NCBI GenBank assembly: GCA_019359375.1
Contig: JAHHHL010000005.1
Coordinates: 124,001-188,000 of the forward strand
Length of the DNA stretch: 64,000 bases
Direction: 5' to 3'
Origin: Lyngbya sp. HA4199-MV5
GTDB taxonomy: Bacteria; Cyanobacteriota; Cyanobacteriia; Leptolyngbyales; Leptolyngbyaceae
Shown here: positions 35,721 to 44,161 of the stretch, piece by piece
Layout of the letters: every line of letters begins with the position of its first letter
Position numbering within the stretch: the stretch's first letter is position 1
Position numbers and translations under genes: made by a program
Notes under the pieces: generated by a model
Database searches by the model: none
The model's input: only the letters and a program-made list of their open reading frames with translations
What the model was told of the DNA's origin: nothing

Positions 35721-36812
35721 CTACACGTTAAACCGAAACAGCAAGACATCGCCTTCCTGTACCACGTATTCCTTGCCTTCACTGCGAAGCAGCCCTTTTT
35801 CTTTTGCCGCACCCATGGAGCCAGTCGTGGTGAGATCTTTATAAGCCACCGTTTCAGCCCGAATAAAGCCACGCTCAAAATCGGTGTGGATGACCCCTGC
35901 CGCCTGAGGAGCCAGCATCCCCGCGTGAATTGTCCAGGCGCGGGTTTCTTTAGGACCCGTGGTGAAGTAGGTACGGAGTCCCAGCAGTTCATAGGTGGCG
36001 CGAATAAGTGATTTCAGCCCACCTTCTTGCACACCCAACGATTCCAGAAAATCGGCGCGATCGGCTTCGGGAATATCGACCAGTTCCGATTCCACTTGAG
36101 CCGAGATAATGACAACCTGCGCGTTTTCGGTAGCGGCGATCGCCCGCACTGCTTCCACCCAGGCATTGCCCGTTGCCAGATCATCTTCCGAAACGTTGGT
36201 GGCGTAAATAATAGGTTTGCGCGTCAGTAATCCCAGTGCTTTAATAGCAGCTTCTTCGTCTTCGGTGAGAGTCACCTGACGCGCAGGCTTGCCTTCGTTG
36301 AGGACAACCATCAGCTTTTCGAGCGCATCCACTTCGACTTGCAGTTCTTTGTTGCCACGGGCTTGCTTACGGGCGCGATCGATCCGTTTTTCGATCTGCC
36401 CCAAATCTGCCAGCGCCAGTTCTAGATTAATGACCTCAATATCGCGGGCAGGGTCTACCGAACCAGAGACGTGGATGATATCGTCATCGTCAAAGCAGCG
36501 CACCACATGCACGATCGCATCCACTTCACGAATATTCGCCAAAAATTGGTTGCCCAACCCTTCGCCCTTGCTAGCACCTTTCACCAATCCCGCAATGTCC
36601 ACAAACTCGACTCGCGTGGGCACAATCTCTGCCGAACTCGAAATTCTTGCCAGCACTTGCAGCCGTTCATCCGGTACGGCAACGACCCCCACATTCGGTT
36701 CGATCGTACAAAAGGGAAAATTGGCAGCTTGCGCCTTGGCATTAGCGACCAACGCATTGAACAAAGTCGATTTTCCCACGTTGGGCAACCCAACAATCCC
36801 AGCTCTTAGCAT
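35721..36812 (-). CDS. ychF: Ribosome-associated ATPase/GTPase YchF
   Basis: 363 residues, the usual length. The Walker A motif [16 protein letters not shown] is at the N-terminus. [26 protein letters not shown] covers switch II. The NxxE-type specificity site ([10 protein letters not shown]) replaces the NKxD of true GTPases, in line with YchF hydrolysing ATP. The C-terminal TGS domain ends [20 protein letters not shown] ... [10 protein letters not shown]. It binds ribosomes and affects stress responses; the precise role is unsettled. Confidence 0.96.
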   Translation of the reverse strand: MLRAGIVGLPNVGKSTLFNALVANAKAQAANFPFCTIEPNVGVVAVPDERLQVLARISSSAEIVPTRVEFVDIAGLVKGASKGEGLGNQFLANIREVDAIVHVVRCFDDDDIIHVSGSVDPARDIEVINLELALADLGQIEKRIDRARKQARGNKELQVEVDALEKLMVVLNEGKPARQVTLTEDEEAAIKALGLLTRKPIIYATNVSEDDLATGNAWVEAVRAIAATENAQVVIISAQVESELVDIPEADRADFLESLGVQEGGLKSLIRATYELLGLRTYFTTGPKETRAWTIHAGMLAPQAAGVIHTDFERGFIRAETVAYKDLTTTGSMGAAKEKGLLRSEGKEYVVQEGDVLLFRFNV

Positions 36813-36963
36813 GAAGTTTAGATTCTAGATGAGTGGTTTAGCGCGATCGATCCGATGGTCTACAAACAGACATCGACTCTCATTCTAAGTTTTGGCTGGT
36901 AGTTTCGGCTCGATCGCGCAAGCTAAAATCGTTCTTCATGCTCTAAAACCGACGATCGCTCAA

Positions 36964-37176
36964 CTAAACTGGCTCTGGAATGGTTTGCGGAATCGTTTCG
37001 GGTACCGTTTGCGGAATCGTTCCGGGTACAGGTTCAGGCACAGGACCAGGGATTGGCTCAGGCACAGGACCAGGAATCGGCTCAGGCACAGGACCGGGAA
37101 TTGGTTCGGGTACAGGACTGGGACCTGGACTGGGCGGTTCGGGCATGGGGACGGGTATATCGGGAGCGTAAATCAT
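36964..37176 (-). repeat. 24-bp tandem repeat, possibly coding for a Pro-rich peptide
   Basis: Units of GGCTCAGGCACAGGACCAGG type repeat between about 37022 and 37115, with related half-units on both sides. On the minus strand a 70-residue frame reads MIYAPDIPVPMPEPPSPGPS and then PEPIPGPV repeats and PQTVPETI units. Such P-E-P repeats occur as periplasm-spanning linkers, but here there is no domain at either end. The plus-strand frame is Arg/Gly-rich and less likely. It may be a microsatellite only. Confidence 0.55.
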
Positions 37177-37371
37177 CTAAGGTGCATCCGGCATAGAACC
37201 CTATCACAATAGAAAGTGAACCGAAGGATTGCATCTTCCTAACTAGACATGACCTTTGATGGAGAATGTAAATTGGCTGGTGGTTAGAAGCTGGCGATCG
37301 CGCCTCTCGCGTCTATTTGCGAACTAATCTGCTGATGCAGCATTACTAACTTCGAGTTGTGGCACCTTGAT

Positions 37372-37638
37372 ATGCGAGATGCAGAAGACTATTCGTCCTC
37401 CTATGCACGTATTCCAGCACGAGTCTTGGGATGCCTACGTGGTGGCGAAATTACCATTAGCCTGTTTCCCGGTCATGGAATAGTGGTGACACAAGCGATC
37501 CAGACTCATCTCGTTCCTGAAACCTTGAGAATGCCCAATAGTGAATTTGATGTGGTAGTCAGAAATCCTGACGCAGAAATAATCAGGGTCTTGCGTTGCG
37601 GCGAATCATGCTCAGAAATGGATAGATGTAATGAGTGA
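37372..37638 (+). CDS. Small protein of unknown function overlapping the decarboxylase gene
   Basis: 88 residues from ATG 37372 (MRDAEDYSSSYARIPARVLG). The middle (GEITISLFPGHGIVVTQAIQ) and end (EFDVVVRNPDAEIIRVLRCG) look like alternating beta strands. Its stop (37636-37638) overlaps the start of the decarboxylase gene at 37631, suggesting coupling. No family is recognised and the ribosome-binding site is weak. A TTG at 37357 would add five residues. Confidence 0.5.
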   Translation: MRDAEDYSSSYARIPARVLGCLRGGEITISLFPGHGIVVTQAIQTHLVPETLRMPNSEFDVVVRNPDAEIIRVLRCGESCSEMDRCNE

Positions 37639-39169
37639 GGTTCAACAGAATTCTGTGCGCTTGCAAACCGATATGCCTTTACTAAAGGCTCTTCAAATAT
37701 GTGCTCACAAACCTCATGCGCCGTTCTATGCACCGGGACACAAGCACGGGCAGGGCATTCCAACCCCTTTAGCTGCGTTGTTTGGGCAGCAAGTGTTTCA
37801 AGCCGATTTGCCAGAACTGCCGGAGCTGGATAACTTGTTTGCGCCGCAAGGGGTGATTCAGGAAGCACAAGCATTGGCAGCAGAAGCGTTTGGAGCCGAT
37901 CGTACCTGGTTTTTGACGAATGGCTCCACCGCTGGTATCGTCGCCGCCATCCTGGCAACCTGCAATCCGGGTGACAAAATTATCCTGCCGCGCAATATTC
38001 ATCAGTCAGCCGTGTCAGGGTTGATCTTGTCCGGCGCTGTCCCCATATTTGTCCAGCCAGATTATGATTCCATCCTGGATCTGGCTCATAGTCCTACGCC
38101 TGCGGCAGTGGCGGAAGCACTGTCACTGCATCCAGACGCAAAAGCCGTGCTGATGGTGTATCCCACCTATTACGGCGTGTGCGGGGATGTGGCAGCGATC
38201 GCTCAACTGGCTCATCAACACAACCTTCCCTTACTGGTGGATGAGGCACACGGCGCACATTTTGCCTTTCATCCAGAGTTGCCGCTCGCCGCACTCGCAG
38301 CCGGAGCAGATTTAGTAGTGCAGTCTACCCATAAAGTGCTGTCGGCAATGACCCAGGCGGCAATGCTGCATACCAGAGGCGATCGGGTGAGGGGCGATCG
38401 GGTGAGCAAGGCACTTCAACTTGTGCAGTCCACCAGTCCCAGTTACCTCTTGCTGGCTTCGCTGGATGCGGCACGGCATCAAATGGCAACGCAGGGCAAG
38501 TTACTGCTGGAACACACGCTAAAACTGGCAGGCAGGGCACGATCGCGCCTTGAGCAAATCCCAGGGCTGTCAACGCTAAAACCGGAGCAGGCAGGGCGAT
38601 CGGCTGGGTTTCAAGCGCTCGATTGTACCCGTTTAACCGTGACCGTGACGGGATTGGGCGTGGATGGCTTCACGGCTGACCAGATCTTGAATGAGCAATT
38701 GGGAGTCACAGCAGAACTCCCCTCGCTGCAACATTTGACGTTTATTGTGAGTGTGGGCAACACCGAAGCAGATATGAAAGCATTAGTACAAGCGTTTGAG
38801 GCGTTGGCAGAAAAGCAAGGGGGCACCGCAGAGGCGCGGAGGCGCAGAGAGCAACAGTCAATCCCACCCTACTCTTGCCGCCTTACTCCTCACTCCTCAC
38901 TCCTCACTCCTCACCTCTCGCCCCTCACCCCTCGCGCTGCCTTCTTCGCCAATACTGAAACGGTGTCGATCGCCCAAGCCATCCATCGCATCAGCGCTGA
39001 GTTGGTGTGTCCCTATCCACCGGGAATTCCCGTGTTGATGCCAGGTGAGGTCATTACGGCAGAGGCGATCGCTGACTTGCAAATGATCCTGGCGATCGGT
39101 GGCTTGATTAGCGGTTGCGCTGATCCCAGCCTTGAAACATTAAAGGTGGTAGCGTCTTCTCATCTGTGA
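37631..39169 (+). CDS. Orn/Lys/Arg decarboxylase-type PLP enzyme with repeat insertion
   Basis: 512 residues, fold-type I PLP enzyme of the short bacterial Orn/Lys/Arg decarboxylase group. Visible are HAPFYAPGHKHGQG near the N-terminus, NGSTAGIVAAI (phosphate-binding), LLVDEAHGAHF (Asp contacting the PLP ring) and QSTHKVLSAMTQ with the Schiff-base Lys. The C-terminal domain (ELVCPYPPGIPVLMPGEVIT) is normal. Between EALAEKQ (about residue 395) and ANTETVSIAQA (about 439) lies a foreign-looking block of about 40 residues translated from heptamer repeats. HIP1-containing GGCGATCGGGTGAG is duplicated near 38380. Substrate is not assigned; such enzymes feed polyamine synthesis. Confidence 0.9.
   Translation: MSEVQQNSVRLQTDMPLLKALQICAHKPHAPFYAPGHKHGQGIPTPLAALFGQQVFQADLPELPELDNLFAPQGVIQEAQALAAEAFGADRTWFLTNGSTAGIVAAILATCNPGDKIILPRNIHQSAVSGLILSGAVPIFVQPDYDSILDLAHSPTPAAVAEALSLHPDAKAVLMVYPTYYGVCGDVAAIAQLAHQHNLPLLVDEAHGAHFAFHPELPLAALAAGADLVVQSTHKVLSAMTQAAMLHTRGDRVRGDRVSKALQLVQSTSPSYLLLASLDAARHQMATQGKLLLEHTLKLAGRARSRLEQIPGLSTLKPEQAGRSAGFQALDCTRLTVTVTGLGVDGFTADQILNEQLGVTAELPSLQHLTFIVSVGNTEADMKALVQAFEALAEKQGGTAEARRRREQQSIPPYSCRLTPHSSLLTPHLSPLTPRAAFFANTETVSIAQAIHRISAELVCPYPPGIPVLMPGEVITAEAIADLQMILAIGGLISGCADPSLETLKVVASSHL
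38822..38938. repeat. In-frame repeat insertion inside the decarboxylase gene
   Basis: A GAGGCGCGGAGGCGCAGAG motif (about 38830-38848), common in cyanobacterial intergenic repeats, is followed by CACTCCT heptamers (about 38886-38935). The block keeps the frame and adds Arg-rich then Thr-Pro-His-Ser-Leu repeats (LTPHSSLLTPHLSPLTP). Confidence 0.85.
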
Positions 39170-39560
39170 GCCTGGAGTGGTTTTGGGAACACCCATCGCC
39201 GAGCAAATCGATTAGGCTTGAGACACAGACTCCCATCTAGCTTGAGCTTGCAATCACCTCTACTCTCAATAGTTGGAAGCAGTGCGGTCAGTAGTCAGCC
39301 TGGGAGTTTTGAGTTTTCAGTCGAACGGAGAGGAGTGAGGGGTGAGGGGTAAGGAGTTAAATTTCTTTAGCCTTTTGCCTCCTGCCCTCGTTCGACTGAG
39401 CGCTCACGCCGAAGTCTGCCTTCTGCCTTTTTTTAGCCTTCATCCTTTAGCCTTTAGCCTTATAGCCTTCATCCTTTAGCCCTTTCATCCCTCGTCCCTC
39501 TGCCTCCTGCCTTCTGCCTAACCTTCCTCCCTCATCCTTCATCCCTTAGCTTTCCTCCTC
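39170..39560. repeat. Heptamer repeat cluster
   Basis: After about 130 bp of unique sequence, tracts of GAGTTTT, GGGTGAG, CTTCTGC, CCTTTAG and CCCTCAT (about 39305-39550) follow one another. A CGTTCGACTGAGCGCTCACGCCGAAG-containing stretch (quoted in part: TTCGACTGAGCGCTCACGCC, about 39391-39410) and its partner GTCGAACGGAGAGG (about 39322) could pair. No gene is seen. Confidence 0.8.
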
Positions 39561-40163
39561 ATGCCCTCCCCCCTCTGGTCTTACGTTACTCCTGGCATTC
39601 CCGATGATTTGTTTGAGCGATTGCCGGGTATTCCCATGAGTCCGCGCGAAGTGCGGTTGCTCATTTTGTCGGCGTTACGGCTCCAGGCAGATTCCATTCT
39701 GTGGGATATCGGCGCGGGCACAGGCACCATTTCGGTGGAAGCGGGTCTGCTGTGTCCGCATGGAAAGATTACGGCGATCGAGCGAGATGAAGACGTGGCT
39801 AACTTGATTCGACGGAACTGCGATCGCTTCGAGCTTCACAACGTTGAGGTCATTGAGGGCAGCGCTCCGGAGTGCCTGACCAGCCTTCCTGAGGCTCCAC
39901 ACCGCGTCTGTATCGAAGGGGGACGATCGATCAAAGCCATTCTCCATGAAGTGTGGCAACATTTACAGCCGCAAGGTCGTATTGTGGCGACGGCTGCGAC
40001 GTTGGAAGGTCTCTATCAGGTTTCGGAGAGTTTTGCTACCCTGCAAGCGCGCAATATTGAAGTGGTGCAATCGGCAGTCAATCGTTTGGAGAAGCGTGGC
40101 ATGAACCAGACCTTTGCGGCGATCGATCCAATTTTTGTTCTGAGTGGGGAAAAACTAGACTAG
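39561..40163 (+). CDS. cbiT: Cobalt-precorrin-6B C15-methyltransferase (decarboxylating) CbiT
   Basis: 200 residues. The SAM-binding glycine loop WDIGAGTGTISVEAGLL and the following acidic residue (ITAIERDED) are clear. GIPMSPREVRLLILSALRL at the N-terminus and VCIEGGRSIKAILHEVW in the middle match the CbiT/CobL C-terminal domain. The enzyme methylates C15 and removes the C12 acetate carboxyl during cobalamin corrin-ring synthesis. It is encoded alone, separate from CbiE, as in many cyanobacteria. Its ATG lies right after a repeat tract, so regulatory sequence upstream is short or disrupted. Confidence 0.92.
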   Translation: MPSPLWSYVTPGIPDDLFERLPGIPMSPREVRLLILSALRLQADSILWDIGAGTGTISVEAGLLCPHGKITAIERDEDVANLIRRNCDRFELHNVEVIEGSAPECLTSLPEAPHRVCIEGGRSIKAILHEVWQHLQPQGRIVATAATLEGLYQVSESFATLQARNIEVVQSAVNRLEKRGMNQTFAAIDPIFVLSGEKLD

Positions 40164-40610
40164 AGAAGTGAGCGAGTGACCACTCCGTTTCACTCAGTCC
40201 ATGTCATTCAGATCGTTGAGCCCCACTGCACGATGGGCGATCGTCGTCCGATCGCTGGTAGCATACAGTTGATGTTTACCCATCTGGCAGGCTGTTTTGG
40301 GTGTTTGGCGACTCAACCGCTCAAAAAATGCTGGGAGAACACCCTGGATTCAGTTAAAGTGTTCCAAAGGATTCTTAACCTTCTTAATCTTTCGCTAATC
40401 TAAATGTCTGTTTGCATCTTGGCTGGCTGCTTTAAGAAGTCTTTCAATCGTTTAACGAGCGTGAGTGTCACTCATCCATAAAGGCTCATAGCCCACATAT
40501 TCAGCCTCATCAAAGTCTCGTTTGTGGCTGTGAGGTGATATCCGTTCATGGTGTCGTAGCGTTCAACCGAGTCATTGTCCATCGAAAGTAGGTCAAACCA
40601 AGCTAGTCTC
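40164..40610. other. Spacer without recognisable gene
   Basis: About 445 bp between cbiT and cdsA. Short frames are unconvincing. The stretch 40375-40450 is T-rich and may contain the cdsA promoter. No heptamer tract or palindrome family member was noticed. Confidence 0.5.
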
Positions 40611-41498
40611 ATGTCGTTTCCCCGTGTTGCAAGTGGAGTTGTCGCGATCGTCCTGGCACTCAGCATGATTGTGCTGGGAGGCTGGTACTTCACGGTTGGG
40701 TTTGGCATCATCATTTATCTGGGGCAGTTGGAATACTTTCAACTGGTACATGCAAAAGGCATTGCACCTGCCGCCAAAACAACGCTTGTTGTGAGTCAGG
40801 CGTTGCTGTTAATTTCTACCGTCTCGCCAACGCTGGCAGATGCGATCTTTCCGGTTGCAGGCACGTTCATTTGCTTTTACCTGCTGTTTCAGCCCAAACT
40901 TGCCACGATCGCCGACATTTCGACCTCAATCCTGGGTTTGTTCTATGGCGGGTATTTACCAAGCTACTGGGTCAGGCTGCGATCGCTGGGACAAGCGACT
41001 GCCAGCAACATACCCTTCGATGGCTATTTGCCCCACACCTGGACAGATTTGCAGAGTCTGCCACAAGGCTTAACCACCACCTTGCTAGCATTTAGCTGCA
41101 TTTGGGCTGCGGATATTGGCGCATATGTGTTTGGCAAAACATTTGGGCGCACACGACTCTCAAATATCAGCCCCAAGAAGACAGTGGAAGGAGCTGTCTT
41201 TGGGGTCGCGGGTAGCATTGTGGTGGCGATCGTCGGTGCCTGGTATCTTCACTGGTCAGGATGGCCCATTACAGGTGCAGCGCTGGGCCTACTGGTGGGT
41301 ATTGCCAGCTTGCTGGGCGACCTCACCGAATCGATGATGAAGCGCGATGCAGGGGTCAAAGATTCTGGTCAACTCATTCCAGGTCATGGTGGCATTCTCG
41401 ATCGTGCTGATAGTTACGTCTTTACAGCCCCATTGGTGTACTACTTTGTAGTGTTGCTCCTGCCCTTGCTTCCCTACTGGTCTGTCAATTTTAGTTGA
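40611..41498 (+). CDS. cdsA: Phosphatidate cytidylyltransferase
   Basis: 295 residues from ATG 40611 (MSFPRVASGVVAIVLALSMI), with about eight membrane helices. The family signature near the C-terminus is intact: SLLGDLTESMMKRDAGVKDSGQLIPGHGGILDRADS (metal- and CTP-binding residues). WAADIGAYVFGKTFGRTRLS and SPKKTVEGA are also conserved. It makes CDP-diacylglycerol from phosphatidate and CTP for phosphatidylglycerol synthesis. A TTG twelve codons upstream is the longer alternative. Confidence 0.95.
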   Translation: MSFPRVASGVVAIVLALSMIVLGGWYFTVGFGIIIYLGQLEYFQLVHAKGIAPAAKTTLVVSQALLLISTVSPTLADAIFPVAGTFICFYLLFQPKLATIADISTSILGLFYGGYLPSYWVRLRSLGQATASNIPFDGYLPHTWTDLQSLPQGLTTTLLAFSCIWAADIGAYVFGKTFGRTRLSNISPKKTVEGAVFGVAGSIVVAIVGAWYLHWSGWPITGAALGLLVGIASLLGDLTESMMKRDAGVKDSGQLIPGHGGILDRADSYVFTAPLVYYFVVLLLPLLPYWSVNFS

Positions 41499-41547
41499 TC
41501 GGTGAGATTGACGTGGAGACACAGGGGCGCGGAGACACGGGGAAGCG

Positions 41548-42249
41548 TCAGGTCGCTCCCAGTAAGGGTGCGGCGGTGTTGGTGAGGCGACCATCCTCCA
41601 TGTTCACAATGCGATCGGCAATGTCTAGAATGCGATTGTCGTGCGTTACCAGCAAAATGGTGCAGCCTTGTTCTTTGGCTAAAGTTTGCATCAACGTGAC
41701 TACATCGCGCCCAGATTTGCTGTCGAGGGCAGCGGTGGGTTCATCGGCAAGGACAAGTTTGGGATGACTAACCAGGGCGCGGGCGATCGCCACTCGCTGC
41801 TTTTGCCCACCTGACAGATCATCGGGGTAATAGTTGAGACGATCGCCCAAGCCCACCTGCTCTAACATTTCAGCCGCACGAGACTGCATCTCAGCCGTGG
41901 AAAGGCTTTGGTGCAGTTCCAGTCCCATTCTCACGTTTTGGAGCGCGGTCAAACTGCTGTGCAAATTGTGCGCCTGGAAAATGTAGCCATGCTGCCGTCG
42001 CGCTTCGGTGAGTTGGTTTGCCGTTGCGCCGCAAAGCTCTTGCCCCAGCACCTTTAAGCTGCCGGACTGTGCCGATCGCAAGCCTCCAACTAAGGTTAGT
42101 AGCGTTGTTTTGCCAGAGCCAGAAGGTCCGGTCATGATGATAATCTCACCACTGTTAATGTCGAGGTTGATATCAAACAGCACTTGCTTTTGCAGCCGAT
42201 CGTGACCAAAGGTGTGATCAAGGTGCCGTACCGAAATGGCAAGACTCAT
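41548..42249 (-). CDS. devA: DevA-family ABC exporter ATPase
   Basis: 233 residues, one ATP-binding cassette. Walker A GPSGSGKTTLL, Q-loop YIFQAHNL, signature LSGGQKQRVAIARAL, Walker B LVLADEPTAALD and the H-loop VTHD are complete. It is closest in style to DevA/LolD-MacB-type ATPases that power a permease with a periplasmic adaptor. It is last of a devB-X-devC-devA-type operon, 39 bp after devC. In Nostoc relatives this type of pump exports heterocyst glycolipids; the substrate here is unknown. Confidence 0.9.
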   Translation of the reverse strand: MSLAISVRHLDHTFGHDRLQKQVLFDINLDINSGEIIIMTGPSGSGKTTLLTLVGGLRSAQSGSLKVLGQELCGATANQLTEARRQHGYIFQAHNLHSSLTALQNVRMGLELHQSLSTAEMQSRAAEMLEQVGLGDRLNYYPDDLSGGQKQRVAIARALVSHPKLVLADEPTAALDSKSGRDVVTLMQTLAKEQGCTILLVTHDNRILDIADRIVNMEDGRLTNTAAPLLGAT

Positions 42250-42288
42250 TGTTTATGCTCCTATAGCCGTGTTCCTAAAACTCTGCTC

Positions 42289-43464
42289 CTAAAACATGTC
42301 AGCGGGATCAGCGGATTGCAGTTTGCGGGTGGCGATCGCGCCCGACAGCGTACACATCACGATCGTCAACGTGAGCACCAGCACCGCTCTGAAAACCGTC
42401 ATGTAGAGCGGCAGGGCGGTAGCTTTAGCGGCTAAGGCATACAGACCGATCGGCAGTACCGCCCCCGGAATGAACCCTAGAAACGCCAGAATAATCGCCT
42501 CTTCAAACACCACACTCAGCAGGTAGCTGTTGTGGTAGCCCATCGCCTTGAAGGTGGCGTATTCTTTGAGATGGGCATTCACATCGGTGGATAGCACCTG
42601 GTAGACAATCACAACGCCGACGACAAATGCCATTGCGGTGCCCAAACCGAAGATGAAGCCGACTGGGCTGGCGGTTTTCCAGTAGTCTTCCTCGAACTTG
42701 ACGAACTCGGATGCAGTCAGCACGTAGACATCTTCTGGCAGATGCGCTTTTAAGCTGGCAGCAACGGTCTGCGGCTCGTAGCCTGGTTTGAGCCGAATCA
42801 GTCCAAGGCTCACACTGGCAGCATCACGACGCGGAAAGAGGCGTAGAAACGTTTGATCACTCGCCATTAGGGTGGCATCGGCACCAAACGACGCGCCCAA
42901 GCGGTAGATGCCGCCGATCGTCAATGTGCGGCGATCGACCTCAGTGGTCACCGTTTTGCCCTCATCAACCTGGGCAATGGCGTTGGCGTACTCTCCCCTG
43001 GCACCGCGATCGAACAGCACCACATCGGGTACTTTTAGCTTGTTGAGCTGCTGGTTCACCTCTGGCAGGTTAAAAGCGGGCTGATCGGGGTCAAAGCCCA
43101 TCACCTGAACAGTCGCACTGAGGCGTGTTTGCGGATTTTTCCAGGTGATGTTGTTAATGTACAAAGCGTTTGCCGTTTGCACGCCTGAAACATCCATTGC
43201 CTGAAGCAAGCGCCGCCGCGAAAAGGTCGAGAGGTTTTGCAGGTTGAGCGCTTTGGGGCTGAGTAAGACAATATCGGCTAACATCGCACGATCGGCACGA
43301 GTATTGCTGTCATACAGCGCATTTTGAAAGCCAAGCTGCATAAACATCAGCACATCGGCGAAGGCAATGCCTGCCAGTGCCACCAGTAAGCGCCCTCGAT
43401 CGTGGCTCAGTTGCAACCATCCCAGTGGCGTGCGACGTTGCATTTGCTGAATGAGTTTCATCAT
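42289..43464 (-). CDS. devC: DevC-family ABC exporter permease
   Basis: 391 residues. The DevC pattern begins RRTPLGWLQLSHDRGRLLVALAGIAFADVLMFMQLGFQNALYDSNT, with the first membrane helix at about 27-47. A large periplasmic domain follows (about 50-260), then three C-terminal helices (the last near 355-380), the FtsX/MacB-like topology. It pairs with DevA and contacts the DevB adaptor. Two ATGs in a row mark the start (43464, 43461). Confidence 0.92.
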   Translation of the reverse strand: MMKLIQQMQRRTPLGWLQLSHDRGRLLVALAGIAFADVLMFMQLGFQNALYDSNTRADRAMLADIVLLSPKALNLQNLSTFSRRRLLQAMDVSGVQTANALYINNITWKNPQTRLSATVQVMGFDPDQPAFNLPEVNQQLNKLKVPDVVLFDRGARGEYANAIAQVDEGKTVTTEVDRRTLTIGGIYRLGASFGADATLMASDQTFLRLFPRRDAASVSLGLIRLKPGYEPQTVAASLKAHLPEDVYVLTASEFVKFEEDYWKTASPVGFIFGLGTAMAFVVGVVIVYQVLSTDVNAHLKEYATFKAMGYHNSYLLSVVFEEAIILAFLGFIPGAVLPIGLYALAAKATALPLYMTVFRAVLVLTLTIVMCTLSGAIATRKLQSADPADMF

Positions 43465-43531
43465 GACTAATTCATCGCTTTGACATACAAAAACTTACAA
43501 AATACAGATTGAATCAACACAAAAAATGCCT

Positions 43532-44044
43532 TCACCTTTGCTTGTTCATGCTGCTTGTACGATTGAAAAATTCAATCAAGAAATGGCGATACGTTCGATA
43601 CAAAAAGAAGATTGTAATTCCCAGCAGCAGAACGCGAAAGCCATTGAGAATTGCCCATTCTAAATACAAAAGATGGATTCTTTCCCCAACGCGATCGACA
43701 TTGCCAAAAAACAACTTGAGATTGTATTGAGTCACAATGTAAACGGTGAGAGCAATTGCCGCTCCAGACGTTATCGCTGCACGACGTACTAACGACTTGA
43801 TCTTAGAAGGTAAATCGGTTTTGAAGGCAAGAAATAAGACCAAAAGAAAGCCAATCTGCGTGAATGGAATGTAGTAGTAATAAGGCTTTGTGATGGCAAA
43901 ATAGCGATTGTATGCATTGATTTGTTCAATTGACGCGACAACGTTGTTAGGTGTGAGAATCTCTTCATAAAGATTGCCAAAAAACCATTGAAGGTGGAAT
44001 AGCAATGCGAGCGCCAAGACAATTTCAGTGCTTTTATGCTTCAT
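43532..44044 (-). CDS. Four-helix membrane protein of unknown function in the dev-type operon
   Basis: 170 residues from ATG 44044 (MKHKSTEIVLALALLFHLQW). About four membrane helices are visible: residues 7-25, about 60-80, about 93-112 and 135-155. The topology recalls small DUF1772/anthrone-oxygenase-like proteins, but I cannot confirm that. Base composition is clearly more AT-rich than the flanking devC and devB genes, and many A-rich codons are used, which suggests a separate origin. It lies between devC and devB on the same strand, so it is probably co-expressed and under the same TetR control. Confidence 0.7.
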   Translation of the reverse strand: MKHKSTEIVLALALLFHLQWFFGNLYEEILTPNNVVASIEQINAYNRYFAITKPYYYYIPFTQIGFLLVLFLAFKTDLPSKIKSLVRRAAITSGAAIALTVYIVTQYNLKLFFGNVDRVGERIHLLYLEWAILNGFRVLLLGITIFFLYRTYRHFLIEFFNRTSSMNKQR

Positions 44045-44161
44045 CTTAAATTTCCTCAACTTCTTTTTCGATTCTTAGAGGAGAAATGGTAGCCTGACAG
44101 CTTCATTTTTTGCGTGCAATCCGATTGCTTGAACCACAACAGACAACGATCGCCTCATCCA

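Noticed and set aside
36892-37212. 106-codon Arg/Gly-rich plus-strand frame
   Set aside because: It is the opposite-strand reading of the 24-bp repeat; the Pro-rich minus-strand reading is more protein-like, and even that is uncertain.
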